A program made the translations under genes and the position numbers. Under the pieces are notes generated by a model. It had not been told where the DNA came from and made no database searches. It was given only the letters and a program-made list of their open reading frames with translations. A DNA stretch of 12,456 nt from DASXVX01 sp036504075 (lineage in GTDB: Bacteria > Bacillota > Sulfobacillia > Symbiobacteriales > Symbiobacteriaceae). Below, in pieces: positions 6,122-12,456 of this stretch; positions within the stretch are counted from its first letter, which is position 1, and the number at the start of each line of letters is the position of its first letter. The stretch spans positions 1 through 12,456 of the forward strand of contig DASXVX010000070.1 in NCBI GenBank assembly GCA_036504075.1. Direction: 5' to 3'.

Positions 6122-7265
6122 GCGCCTGCGCCGCCCTTCGTTTTCGTGTCACCGTCCGCAACAGGAGCAGGAGCAGGAACCCGCCGCAGGCGACAAGCGC
6201 CACCCAGGCGCTAAACCGATACATGCCCGCCGTGCCCACCTGGTCGACCAGCCGGCCCCCGACGTAAGTCCCGACCAGCGTCGCAAGCCCGAGCGTCACC
6301 AGGCCTAGCAGCGCCTGCCCGCTGGTCCGCAGTTCCGGCGGCGTCAGTTCGCCCACAAAAATGACGGCGGTGGGCATAAGCAGCGCGTATGTGATGGACT
6401 GGAGCAGGGTCACCCCCACCAGCAGATTCGGGTTGGTGATGACGCTGTTCAGCCCCCATCGGAGTGCGTACGCGGCGCCGGACAATGCCAGCAGCGGCAG
6501 CGGACCCGTGCGGTCAATAATCGACCCCAGCACGAGCCAGACCGGGACTTCCGCCAGTGCCGTCAGCCCCCAGGCCCAGCCCAGGGCGGAGCTGGAGCCG
6601 CCGACGCTCATGAAGTGGACCGAAAAGAAGGCCGAATTGGCGGCGAGCGTCGTCTGCTCCACCGCACAGAGCAACAGGAAGGCCAGCAGGTACGGGTTCT
6701 TCACCAGCTTCCACAGTTCCCCCCAGACGGGCCGCCGGCCCGTGAGCCCCTCCGCCGGCAGTTGCCGGGCGAAGAAGACCGAGAACAGCATCAGCCCCCC
6801 GTAGAGGAAAAACTGGGAGTGGACGCCGATGCGGCCATACAGCCACCCCGCCGTCACCGCGACGATCGGAAAGCCGATGGAGCCCCAGAGCCGGAGCCGG
6901 GGGTAGGCGACGCCCGTCCGCTCCATCTCCCCCAGGGCGATGGAATCGGCAATGGGTCCGATCAGGCCGGCAAAGAACGACCAGAGCATCACCAGCGGCA
7001 GCAGCGACCAGAAGGACCGCCCCGCCCCCATCAACAGCCCGGTGGCCGCGACGATCAGCAGCAGCACCGACAGCATCCGGCCCCGGTGACCCGACCGGTC
7101 GGTGAGCGGCCCGAAAATCGGCTGCGAGATGAAGAGCAGCACCGGCTGGACGGACATGAGCAGACCGATCTCCGTGCCCGTCAGACCGATGGAGCGGAAA
7201 TAGAGCGACAGATATGGCGACAAGGCGCCCACGGCGCCGAAATACGCAAAGTAGACGGGTGACAA
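6114..7265 (-). CDS. MFS transporter (MFS_1-like family), substrate unknown
   Basis: A 383-aa integral membrane transporter with about 12 predicted membrane helices. Motif A of the major facilitator superfamily follows helix 2 (GPLTDRSGHRGRML, residues 52-65), and RLRLWGSIGF (123-132) after helix 4 is typical of the MFS_1-like branch related to LacY and nucleoside/H+ symporters. The tail is basic (RTVTRKRRAAQAHG). The start is TTG at 7265: AGGAGG (7273-7278) lies 7 nt upstream, and the first helix begins immediately. Longer in-frame starts up to 7451 would run deep into the preceding patatin gene with non-membrane sequence. It lies 23 nt after the patatin gene and overlaps rnhB by 8 nt, so it is the middle gene of an operon. 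Substrate cannot be told from sequence. Confidence 0.9.
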   Translation of the reverse strand: MSPVYFAYFGAVGALSPYLSLYFRSIGLTGTEIGLLMSVQPVLLFISQPIFGPLTDRSGHRGRMLSVLLLIVAATGLLMGAGRSFWSLLPLVMLWSFFAGLIGPIADSIALGEMERTGVAYPRLRLWGSIGFPIVAVTAGWLYGRIGVHSQFFLYGGLMLFSVFFARQLPAEGLTGRRPVWGELWKLVKNPYLLAFLLLCAVEQTTLAANSAFFSVHFMSVGGSSSALGWAWGLTALAEVPVWLVLGSIIDRTGPLPLLALSGAAYALRWGLNSVITNPNLLVGVTLLQSITYALLMPTAVIFVGELTPPELRTSGQALLGLVTLGLATLVGTYVGGRLVDQVGTAGMYRFSAWVALVACGGFLLLLLLRTVTRKRRAAQAHG

Positions 7266-7272
7266 GGTCAGG

Positions 7273-7278
7273 CCTCCT
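7273..7278 (-). promoter_or_regulatory. Ribosome binding site setting a TTG start for the MFS gene
   Basis: A perfect AGGAGG on the minus strand sits 7 nt before TTG at 7265, between the patatin stop and the first membrane helix of the transporter. No ATG or GTG is as well placed. Confidence 0.8.
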
Positions 7279-7288
7279 GATAGTAGCG

Positions 7289-9253
7289 CTACCCTTCCGC
7301 CATTTCCTGGCGAAGTTGATCGAGCCGGGCCAGAATACCGGGCACCGCCTCCCGCCCGGCGGCGTAGCCCCGGCGCACAAACTCGGGGGCGGACCGGGTC
7401 GAAAAGCCATTCAGGCCGGAGACCTGCGGCCGGATGACCACATCGGCCCACTCCAGCGAGGCGGTCACCGTCTGCCGGGCCATGATGTCAAACGCCCGGG
7501 AGATGGCCTCACCAATGGAGCGGATCGGCCCGGGGGAAAAGCTGTACTGGGTGATATCCACGGCGATGACCAGGTCGGCGCCCATGGCCCGGACGACGCT
7601 GGCAGGCACGTTGTTCACCACCACGCCATCCACCAGGTACCGGCCGTCGAGTTCCACCGCCTTGAAAATGCCGGGAATGGCCGTGGACGCCCGCACGGCG
7701 TCGGCCACAAACCCATCCCGGAGAATCACTTCGTGTCCCGCCCCGGCGTCCGCCGCCACGGCGGCAAACGGCACCCGCAGCCGGTCGAACCTGACCTGAC
7801 CGATCTGCCGCTCCAGGAACCCCCTCATCCGCCGGCTGGTAAGGAATCCGCCTGCGGGCCACGCGGGTTCGGCGATATCCAGCCAGCCGGTCTGGCTGAT
7901 CAGCGCCTCGATGCGTGTCCAGTCCAGGCCACCGGCCCAGAGCGCCCCCACCAGGGAGCCGGAACTGGTCCCGGCCAGAAAGTCGACGGGGATGGATGCC
8001 TCCTCCAGCGCCCGGATGACGCCAATGTGGGCGGCACCCCGAATCACGCCCCCGCCGAGGGCCAGCCCGACGGTGGGGCGCCCGGTCCGGCTGAACTGGC
8101 GCTTGAGCCGCAGGTGCTCTGCCGCAATGGTGGAGCCCGCGGCCAGCAGGGACGCCTGGCTTACCACCCGCTCCAGCTCGCGGACGTTGCCGGCCAGGAA
8201 CGGGTACAGCTCCAGCTTGCGGAGGGCGTCCGGGCTGACCGGCTCCAGCGCCCGGGCGCCGGCGGGCAGGTGCCCGTGCTTGCGAATGAAATGCCGGACC
8301 AGGGCGGGCACGTCTTCCCGCCGTTCCCGCAGCGGCGGCACGGGCACGGCGAAGCCTTCGTCGAGCAGTACGGCCTCCACGTCCGACGGCTCCCGCTCCT
8401 CGGCCGACCCCGCGGTGGCCAGCACCCTGGGTACGTTGCCGGGCAGTCTCCCCGGCCGGTCGCCGGCGACCGACGGCATGACCGCCCGGACCGGACCGGC
8501 CGCTTCCGGCGGCGCCAGGTGGGCATGCTTCAACAGCAGCGTGCCGTGTGCCGCCATGCGCAGGCATTCCGCCCAATGCTGGTCCGACCAGTGGGTCGCA
8601 TCCAGCACCATGAACGGCCCGTCCTTGCGTTCGCTGTTATAGTGAGCCCGGGCGGCCGCCAACTCCTTGCCGGTGCCGGGTTCGCCCACGAAAATGACCG
8701 GTTGTATGCTCCGCCCGGCCCGAGCAATGGCCGCCCGCACCCGCTGGGACCACGGGCCGGAGCCGACCCACTCGGGATAGGCCCGCGCCGACTGCCGGGT
8801 CAGGTGGTCCGCGAAAGTCCGTTCCCGGAGCTTGGCCCGTTGCAGCCGGGCGCCCGCCTCCTTGGCCCGGGCGGACAACGCGGCAATAATGGCGCGGTTA
8901 AGCTGGCTGTTCCGCTCCAGCAGGAGCAGCAGCCCTTCATGCGAGAGGCGCAGGAGGCTGGTCACTTCCCGGGCGACGGCGGTCGCCGGGGCGGGCTCGC
9001 CGGTCAGGGCGGGCAGCTCCCCGAAGAAGTCGCCCGGCCCCAGCAGGTTCAGCCGGGTGGGCATATCGCCTTCCAGCAGCAACTCCACGGCGCCCTCCGC
9101 CACAATGCAGAAATCGCCGGCGGCCTGGCCCTGGCGGACCATCACCTCGCCGGGCTGATACCAGGCCCAGTCGTACTGGCCGTGCAGCATGTCCAGTTCG
9201 CTGTCGGAAAGCGGGGCCAGCAACGGCAATTCACGCAGGGCCGCCAGAGTCAT
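7289..9253 (-). CDS. Multidomain protein: Crp-like cNMP domain, sigma54-type AAA+ domain, patatin-like phospholipase
   Basis: About 654 aa. Numbering is from an in-frame TTG at 9283; subtract 10 for the start used. Residues 25-130 form a cyclic-nucleotide-binding fold (YQPGEVMVRQG, FGELPALTGEP). Glu89 is present, but the Arg that normally holds the cyclic phosphate is Ala98. Residues 165-395 resemble the sigma54-activator AAA+ domain: Walker A GEPGTGKE (Lys206), PPLRERREDVPALVRHF (317-333) and GNVRELERV (365-373). The Walker B acidic pair is Lys252-His253 and the GAFTGA loop is absent. Residues 404-655 are a patatin-type lipase with oxyanion motif GGGVIRG (410-416), nucleophile Ser440 in GTSSG and catalytic Asp552 in VDGVVVNN. 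It is therefore probably a lipid acyl hydrolase with two regulatory domains rather than an active sigma54 activator; there is no DNA-binding domain. ATG at 9253 is chosen because GGTGGTGA (9261-9268) is 7 nt upstream. First gene of the operon with MFS and rnhB. Confidence 0.88.
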   Translation of the reverse strand: MTLAALRELPLLAPLSDSELDMLHGQYDWAWYQPGEVMVRQGQAAGDFCIVAEGAVELLLEGDMPTRLNLLGPGDFFGELPALTGEPAPATAVAREVTSLLRLSHEGLLLLLERNSQLNRAIIAALSARAKEAGARLQRAKLRERTFADHLTRQSARAYPEWVGSGPWSQRVRAAIARAGRSIQPVIFVGEPGTGKELAAARAHYNSERKDGPFMVLDATHWSDQHWAECLRMAAHGTLLLKHAHLAPPEAAGPVRAVMPSVAGDRPGRLPGNVPRVLATAGSAEEREPSDVEAVLLDEGFAVPVPPLRERREDVPALVRHFIRKHGHLPAGARALEPVSPDALRKLELYPFLAGNVRELERVVSQASLLAAGSTIAAEHLRLKRQFSRTGRPTVGLALGGGVIRGAAHIGVIRALEEASIPVDFLAGTSSGSLVGALWAGGLDWTRIEALISQTGWLDIAEPAWPAGGFLTSRRMRGFLERQIGQVRFDRLRVPFAAVAADAGAGHEVILRDGFVADAVRASTAIPGIFKAVELDGRYLVDGVVVNNVPASVVRAMGADLVIAVDITQYSFSPGPIRSIGEAISRAFDIMARQTVTASLEWADVVIRPQVSGLNGFSTRSAPEFVRRGYAAGREAVPGILARLDQLRQEMAEG

Positions 9254-9419
9254 CGTCAATTCACCACCAAACGTTCGCCACAATAAATGCCAGACCTATC
9301 TGCAGACGGTCCGGGGACCGCAGAAGTTCCCTTAACCCGTTAACAATATAAACTTCGCCCTGCCTGCGCGGATGCCCTTCCCGGCTGGCCCGATGTCAGG
9401 AAGTCGCACATAAGCGCAA

Positions 9420-9444
9420 TTGATGACAGATATATTCCCATCAA
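9420..9444. promoter_or_regulatory. Inverted repeat upstream of the first amt promoter, possible operator
   Basis: TTGATG (9420-9425) and CATCAA (9439-9444), separated by 13 bases, end 6 bp before the -35 box. The position suits an activator. The regulator is unknown. Confidence 0.3.
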
Positions 9445-9450
9445 ACAATG

Positions 9451-9479
9451 TTGACATTTCGCTACGCAGGGCGTACTTT
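9451..9479 (+). promoter_or_regulatory. Sigma-A type promoter of the first amt gene
   Basis: TTGACA (9451-9456), a 17-bp spacer, then TACTTT (9474-9479). Initiation near 9486 leaves a leader of about 30 nt, which excludes the upstream in-frame ATG at 9448 as the start of amt. The -35 box lies inside a short palindrome, AATGT-TG-ACATT (9447-9458). Confidence 0.65.
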
Positions 9480-9516
9480 CGAGGTGCCTCACATGGTGAT
9501 GGGAGGGTATTTTATC

Positions 9517-10740
9517 ATGATTAATGCTGGTGATACCGCCTTCGTCCTCCTGAGTGCCGCACTTGTCTGTCTCATGACCCCCGGCCTCGCCTTTTTCTAC
9601 GGCGGCCTGGTCCGCCGGAAGAACGTCCTCACGATCATGATGCAAAGCTTCATTTCCATGGGCGTGGTGACCATCATTTGGGTCCTGTTCGGCTTCTCTC
9701 TGGCCTTCGGCCCCGACGTGGCTGGACTCATCGGCAACTTTAAGTACTCCCTGCTGCATGGCGTCGGCATGACCCCCAATCCGGCGTACGGCGGGACCAT
9801 TCCGTTCCTGGCCTTCTTCTCCTATCAACAGATGTTCGCCATCATTACGCCGGCCCTGATCACCGGCGCCTTCGCCGACCGGGTCAACTTCAAGAGCTAC
9901 CTGATTTTCCTGGTGATCTGGAGCCTACTGATTTACATACCGCTCACCCACTGGATCTGGGGCGGTGGGTTCCTGGCCACGCTGGGCGTGGTCGACTTCG
10001 CCGGCGGTATGGTCGTGCATGTCAGCGCCGGCATGGCGGCACTGGCCTCGATCCTGTTCGTGGGCAAGCGCCGGATCAAGCCCGGCGAGGACCTTGGCCC
10101 GCATAACGTCACCTATGTGGCGCTCGGCACCGGCCTGCTCTGGTTCGGCTGGTTCGGTTTCAACGGCGGCAGTGCGCTGGCGGCTAACGGCGTGGCGGTC
10201 ACCGCCTTCATTAACACTGACATCGCCGGGTCGGTGGCCATGGTGGCCTGGCTGTTTATCTCCTGGATTCACGACAAGCGCCCGAGCTTCGTGGGCGCGC
10301 TGACCGGCGCCGTGGCGGGTCTGGCCACGATTACCCCGGCGGCCGGCTATGTGGAGCCGTGGGCGGCCGTGGTCATCGGCCTGCTGGCGGCCGGCGTTTG
10401 CTACCTGGCGGTCCAGTTCCGGATGAAACTCGGCTGGGACGACGCCCTCGATGTCTGGGGCGTCCATGGCGTCGGCGGCTTCGTGGGCTCGATCAGTGTC
10501 GGCATTTTCGCCGTCACCTCGGTGAACGGGGTGGGCGGCCTCCTCTCGGGCGACCTGCGCCAGTTCTCCGTACAGGTCCTGGCCGCGGTCCTGACGGCCG
10601 CCTATGCGTTTGGCGTCACCTACGGTTCTCTCAAGGTGATCAACCTCTTCACGCCGGTCCGGGTCACCCCGACCGCGGAAGAGCAGGGGCTCGACACCGT
10701 CATTCACGGTGAAAAGGCCTACGTGCTTGGCGCCGACTAG
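9517..10740 (+). CDS. amt: Ammonium transporter, first of a tandem pair
   Basis: A 407-aa channel-type ammonium transporter (Amt/Mep/Rh family) of the cytoplasmic membrane, with about 11 membrane helices and no signal peptide. Positions coincide with mature E. coli AmtB numbering: Asp160 (VVDFAGG), Trp148, Ser219, Phe gate Phe107 and Phe215, and the pore twin histidines His168 (VVHVSAG) and His317 (WGVHGVGG). The ATG at 9517 follows GGGAGGGT (9501-9508) by 8 nt and aligns with the start of the second copy; a longer frame to 9448 begins upstream of the predicted transcript start. It differs from the neighbour at about 51 of 407 residues by my count, concentrated in the last third and the cytoplasmic C-terminal tail. 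Monocistronic: own promoter and terminator. Confidence 0.97.
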   Translation: MINAGDTAFVLLSAALVCLMTPGLAFFYGGLVRRKNVLTIMMQSFISMGVVTIIWVLFGFSLAFGPDVAGLIGNFKYSLLHGVGMTPNPAYGGTIPFLAFFSYQQMFAIITPALITGAFADRVNFKSYLIFLVIWSLLIYIPLTHWIWGGGFLATLGVVDFAGGMVVHVSAGMAALASILFVGKRRIKPGEDLGPHNVTYVALGTGLLWFGWFGFNGGSALAANGVAVTAFINTDIAGSVAMVAWLFISWIHDKRPSFVGALTGAVAGLATITPAAGYVEPWAAVVIGLLAAGVCYLAVQFRMKLGWDDALDVWGVHGVGGFVGSISVGIFAVTSVNGVGGLLSGDLRQFSVQVLAAVLTAAYAFGVTYGSLKVINLFTPVRVTPTAEEQGLDTVIHGEKAYVLGAD

Positions 10741-10769
10741 CGGCGGTTTCCACTGGCCAAAAACGTGCG

Positions 10770-10810
10770 CAGGGCCTCCCGCCAACCGTGGCGAGAGGCC
10801 CTGTTTGTCT
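10770..10810 (+). terminator. Rho-independent terminator of the first amt gene
   Basis: CAGGGCCTC (10770-10778) pairs with GAGGCCCTG (10795-10803). After one mismatch, CGCCA (10780-10784) pairs with TGGCG (10789-10793) around ACCG. TTTGTCT follows. It begins 30 bp after the stop codon. Confidence 0.85.
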
Positions 10811-10861
10811 ACGGCGACGGTGATTTGCGTCACCTGGATACTTTATGGCCGCTAAACACAA

Positions 10862-10883
10862 CTTAACGTTTGCGTAACGTTTC
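10862..10883. promoter_or_regulatory. Two 11-bp direct repeats upstream of the second amt gene, possible nitrogen-regulator site
   Basis: CTTAACGTTTG (10862-10872) is followed directly by CGTAACGTTTC (10873-10883), 9 of 11 bases identical. One repeat per helical turn, about 22-43 bp upstream of the -35 box, is typical of OmpR-type activators. On the minus strand it reads GAAAC then AAAC at 11-bp spacing, recalling the GlnR boxes of actinobacteria. The first amt gene does not show the same array. Confidence 0.4.
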
Positions 10884-10904
10884 TATCGGCTCGTGCGAAC
10901 TTCT

Positions 10905-10933
10905 TTGACATCCACACAGGCGTATCGTACGGC
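10905..10933 (+). promoter_or_regulatory. Promoter of the second amt gene with perfect -35 and poor -10
   Basis: TTGACA (10905-10910), 17 bp, then TACGGC (10928-10933), at the same layout as the first amt promoter. The weak -10 box fits a promoter that needs an activator, for instance one at 10862-10883. Confidence 0.45.
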
Positions 10934-10970
10934 CGTAGGGCATCATACACCGTAATATGGAGGAAAACAC

Positions 10971-12194
10971 ATGATCAACGCCGGTGATACCGCCTTCGTG
11001 CTCCTCAGTGCCGCGCTCGTGTGCCTGATGACCCCCGGCCTGGCCTTTTTCTATGGCGGCCTCGTGCGCCGCAAGAACGTCCTGACGATCATGATGCAGA
11101 GCTTCATCTCCATGGGCGTCGTGACCGCAATCTGGGTCCTGTTCGGCTTCTCGCTGGCTTTCGGCCCCGACGTGGCCGGGCTGATCGGCAACCTCAAGTA
11201 CGCCATGCTGCACGGGGTCGGCATGCTCCCCAATCCGGCGTACGGCCCGACGATCCCGTTCCTGGCCTTCTTCTCCTACCAGCAGATGTTCGCAATCATC
11301 ACCCCGGCCCTCATTACCGGCGCTTTCGCCGACCGGGTCAATTTCAAGAGCTACCTGATTTTCCTCGTGATTTGGAGCGTCCTCATCTATATTCCGCTCA
11401 CCCACTGGATCTGGGGCGGCGGGTTCCTGGCCCAGCTCGGCGTGGTCGACTTCGCCGGCGGCATGATCGTCCATGTGAGTGCCGGCATGGCAGCCTTGGC
11501 TTCGATCATGTTCGTGGGCAAGCGGCTGATCAAACCGGGCGAGCCAGTCGTCCCGCACAACATCACCTACGTGGCGCTCGGCACCGGCCTCCTCTGGTTC
11601 GGCTGGTTCGGCTTTAACGGCGGCAGTGCGCTGGCGGCCAACGGCATCGCGGCCACGGCCTTCGTCAACACCGACATCGCCGGGTCGGTAGCCATGGTGG
11701 CCTGGCTCTTTATCTCCTGGATGCACGAAAAGCGCCCGAGCTTCGTGGGCGCCCTGACCGGCGCCGTGGCCGGCCTGGCGACGATTACCCCGGCCGCCGG
11801 CTATGTGGAACCGTGGGCCGCTGGGGTCATCGGCCTGCTGGCGTCGGTCGTCTGCTACATGGCGGTCCAGTTCCGGGTCAGGCTGTCCTGGGACGACGCG
11901 CTGGATGTGTGGGGCGTGCACGGCGTGGGCGGCATGCTGGGCTCGATCGCTGTCGGCGTTTTTGCCGTGAAGAGCGTGAACGGGGTCGGCGGCCTGCTGA
12001 CCGGCGACCTGCACCAGTTCTACGTCCAGGTCCTGGCCACGGTCCTGACGGCTGTCTACGCCTTCGCAGTCACGTACGGCATCCTGAAGGGCATTGACCT
12101 GTTCTCGCCGGTCCGGGTCAGCCCGGAAGCGGAGCAGAAAGGTCTGGACAGCGCGATCCACGGGGAGAACGCCTACGTCCTCGGGGACGAATAG
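10971..12194 (+). CDS. amt: Ammonium transporter, second of a tandem pair
   Basis: A 407-aa Amt-family ammonium transporter of the cytoplasmic membrane, about 87% identical to the gene just upstream. It keeps Phe107, Trp148, Asp160, His168, Phe215, Ser219 and His317, so it should conduct NH4+/NH3 like its twin. The C-terminal tail (from about residue 378) differs in charge and sequence; in AmtB this tail contacts the P-II protein GlnK. The start ATG has GGAGG (10959-10963) 7 nt upstream. The gene has its own promoter and terminator, so the two copies can be expressed independently. No glnK or glnB gene is seen in the window. The nucleotide sequences differ at many silent sites, so the duplication is not recent. 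Confidence 0.97.
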   Translation: MINAGDTAFVLLSAALVCLMTPGLAFFYGGLVRRKNVLTIMMQSFISMGVVTAIWVLFGFSLAFGPDVAGLIGNLKYAMLHGVGMLPNPAYGPTIPFLAFFSYQQMFAIITPALITGAFADRVNFKSYLIFLVIWSVLIYIPLTHWIWGGGFLAQLGVVDFAGGMIVHVSAGMAALASIMFVGKRLIKPGEPVVPHNITYVALGTGLLWFGWFGFNGGSALAANGIAATAFVNTDIAGSVAMVAWLFISWMHEKRPSFVGALTGAVAGLATITPAAGYVEPWAAGVIGLLASVVCYMAVQFRVRLSWDDALDVWGVHGVGGMLGSIAVGVFAVKSVNGVGGLLTGDLHQFYVQVLATVLTAVYAFAVTYGILKGIDLFSPVRVSPEAEQKGLDSAIHGENAYVLGDE

Positions 12195-12209
12195 CACCGG
12201 TTCATGCAG

Positions 12210-12246
12210 ACAGGCCTCCCGCAGGTTGTGCGGGAGGCCTGTTACA
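12210..12246 (+). terminator. Terminator hairpin of the second amt gene
   Basis: A perfect 14-bp stem, ACAGGCCTCCCGCA (12210-12223) with 12229-12242, closes a GGTTG loop. The following T stretch is poor (TACATT). It starts 15 bp after the stop. Confidence 0.75.
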
Positions 12247-12318
12247 TTGGGCAGGTAGACCGTGGGGCGTTTGTTGGCCGCAGATTTCGCAGCAGTCCTG
12301 TAATGCTGACGGTAAGGG

Positions 12319-12348
12319 TTGAGAAAAGACAAGACCTCCTGGTATAAA
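12319..12348 (+). promoter_or_regulatory. Near-consensus sigma-A promoter of the gene at the right edge
   Basis: TTGAGA (12319-12324), 18 bp, TATAAA (12343-12348). Initiation is expected near 12355, inside a perfect 12-bp palindrome GTGTTGCAACAC (12351-12362) that could be an operator. Confidence 0.7.
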
Positions 12349-12383
12349 TGGTGTTGCAACACACCCATTACACGCAGGAGGTC
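12333..12383. repeat. Inverted repeat that can hide the ribosome binding site of the edge gene
   Basis: GACCTCCTG (12333-12341) is the complement of CAGGAGGTC (12375-12383), which contains the ribosome binding site AGGAGGT. Inner pairs (AATG 12347-12350 with CATT 12366-12369, and the 12-bp palindrome) extend the fold. The left arm lies upstream of the predicted transcript start, so only read-through RNA could form the full hairpin. Confidence 0.75.
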
Positions 12384-12390
12384 GAGATCC

Positions 12391-12456
12391 ATGAACCACA
12401 AGCGTCGAGCCGAAAAGCTCTCCATCGTCCGAGCCGTACATTCACTCATCGTCGGA
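12391..12456 (+). CDS. 5' end of an unidentified gene, cut by the window edge; possible transposase
   Basis: Twenty-two codons from ATG at 12391 run off the right edge. AGGAGGT (12376-12382) lies 8 nt upstream and a near-consensus promoter precedes it. The visible residues begin MNHKRRAEKLSIVRAV and are basic, with no recognisable motif. The strong promoter plus the inverted repeat over the ribosome binding site are reminiscent of insertion sequences, so a transposase is the leading guess, but an ordinary gene is equally compatible with 22 residues. No terminal inverted repeat could be identified between 12247 and 12318. Confidence 0.6.
   Translation, partial: MNHKRRAEKLSIVRAVHSLIVG

Larger units (their letters stand above)
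9254..9516. other. Divergent intergenic region between the patatin operon and the first amt gene
   Basis: It carries the amt promoter (9451-9479), an inverted repeat TTGATG/CATCAA (9420-9444), and a small stem CGGTC/GACCG (9307-9320). An AT-rich patch around 9337-9352 (TTAACCCGTTAACAAT) is the likeliest place for control elements of the minus-strand operon, but I could not find a convincing promoter there. Confidence 0.5.

Noticed and set aside
5120..6214. A 364-codon plus-strand frame across the repeat array and opposite rnhB
   Set aside because: Its content is Arg/Pro/His-rich shadow of rnhB and of the repeat array, without a start signal.
7289..9253. Calling the patatin fusion an active sigma54-dependent transcription activator
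   Set aside because: There is no GAFTGA loop, no Walker B acidic pair and no DNA-binding helix-turn-helix. Only part of the AAA+ framework remains.
7214..9286. A 690-codon plus-strand open frame opposite the patatin gene
   Set aside because: Its product is low-complexity (Gly, Pro, Arg, Gln, His rich) with no domain, while the minus strand encodes three well-conserved domains. It is the GC-rich shadow of that gene.
9307..9320. Terminator between the divergent patatin and amt genes
   Set aside because: The 5-bp stem with no T run lies upstream of both genes, where no terminator is expected.
9448..9516. N-terminal extension of the first amt gene (ATG at 9448)
   Set aside because: The extension overlaps the -35 and -10 boxes of the promoter and is not hydrophobic. 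The second copy begins at the position equivalent to 9517, which has a good ribosome binding site.
10863..12449. A 528-codon minus-strand open frame opposite the second amt gene
   Set aside because: It mirrors a conserved transporter, runs through its promoter and terminator, and the same kind of shadow exists opposite the first amt copy (9925-10833). No ribosome binding site or domain.

Overview
The window looks like a chromosomal segment of a GC-rich Gram-positive bacterium, probably a Bacillota lineage such as Symbiobacterium-like organisms. The lineage is inferred from strong AGGAGG-type ribosome binding sites, TTG and GTG starts, TTGACA-type promoters, an NrgA-like Amt without a signal peptide and high GC at third codon positions. 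No rRNA or tRNA gene is present to confirm it.

Bases 1-4637 carry a mobile-element recombination module on the minus strand. Two complete but divergent tyrosine recombinases (478 aa, and 746 aa with a C-terminal Cys cluster) and a coiled-coil accessory protein (264 aa) form an overlapping operon in the order tnpA-tnpB-tnpC of Tn554-type transposons. Downstream of tnpC is an inverted repeat with perfect 100-base arms (1-100 and 141-240). It copies the last seven tnpC codons and runs into the window edge. Upstream of the recombinases, 4638-4957 has no gene but holds a large hairpin, three GTTAC motifs spaced exactly 16 bp apart and a second small hairpin.

Bases 4958-5494 are a short-feature region. 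It has a 29-codon membrane-peptide gene with a strong ribosome binding site, a composite hairpin, mutually exclusive stems, and an 80-bp tandem array of a 20-bp unit next to rnhB.

Bases 5495-9253 are a minus-strand operon: a multidomain protein (degenerate Crp-like cNMP domain, degenerate sigma54-type AAA+ domain, intact patatin lipase), then an MFS transporter with a TTG start, then RNase HII (rnhB). MFS and rnhB overlap by 8 nt; the patatin protein and MFS are 23 nt apart.

Bases 9517-12194 hold two tandem plus-strand ammonium transporter genes of identical length (407 aa) and about 87% protein identity. Each has its own promoter-like sequence and a strong terminator-like hairpin. All pore residues (D160, F107, F215, H168, H317) are kept in both. 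No P-II (glnK) gene is visible.

Bases 12319-12456 are the start of another plus-strand gene with a near-consensus promoter. An inverted repeat there would hide the ribosome binding site only in transcripts entering from upstream, a device known from insertion sequences. The coding part is too short to classify.

The patatin-MFS-rnhB block and the amt pair diverge from the 9254-9516 intergenic region. The most unusual items are the cNMP/AAA+/patatin protein, the palindrome at the end of the recombinase operon, and the unannotated-type features between 4638 and 5494.
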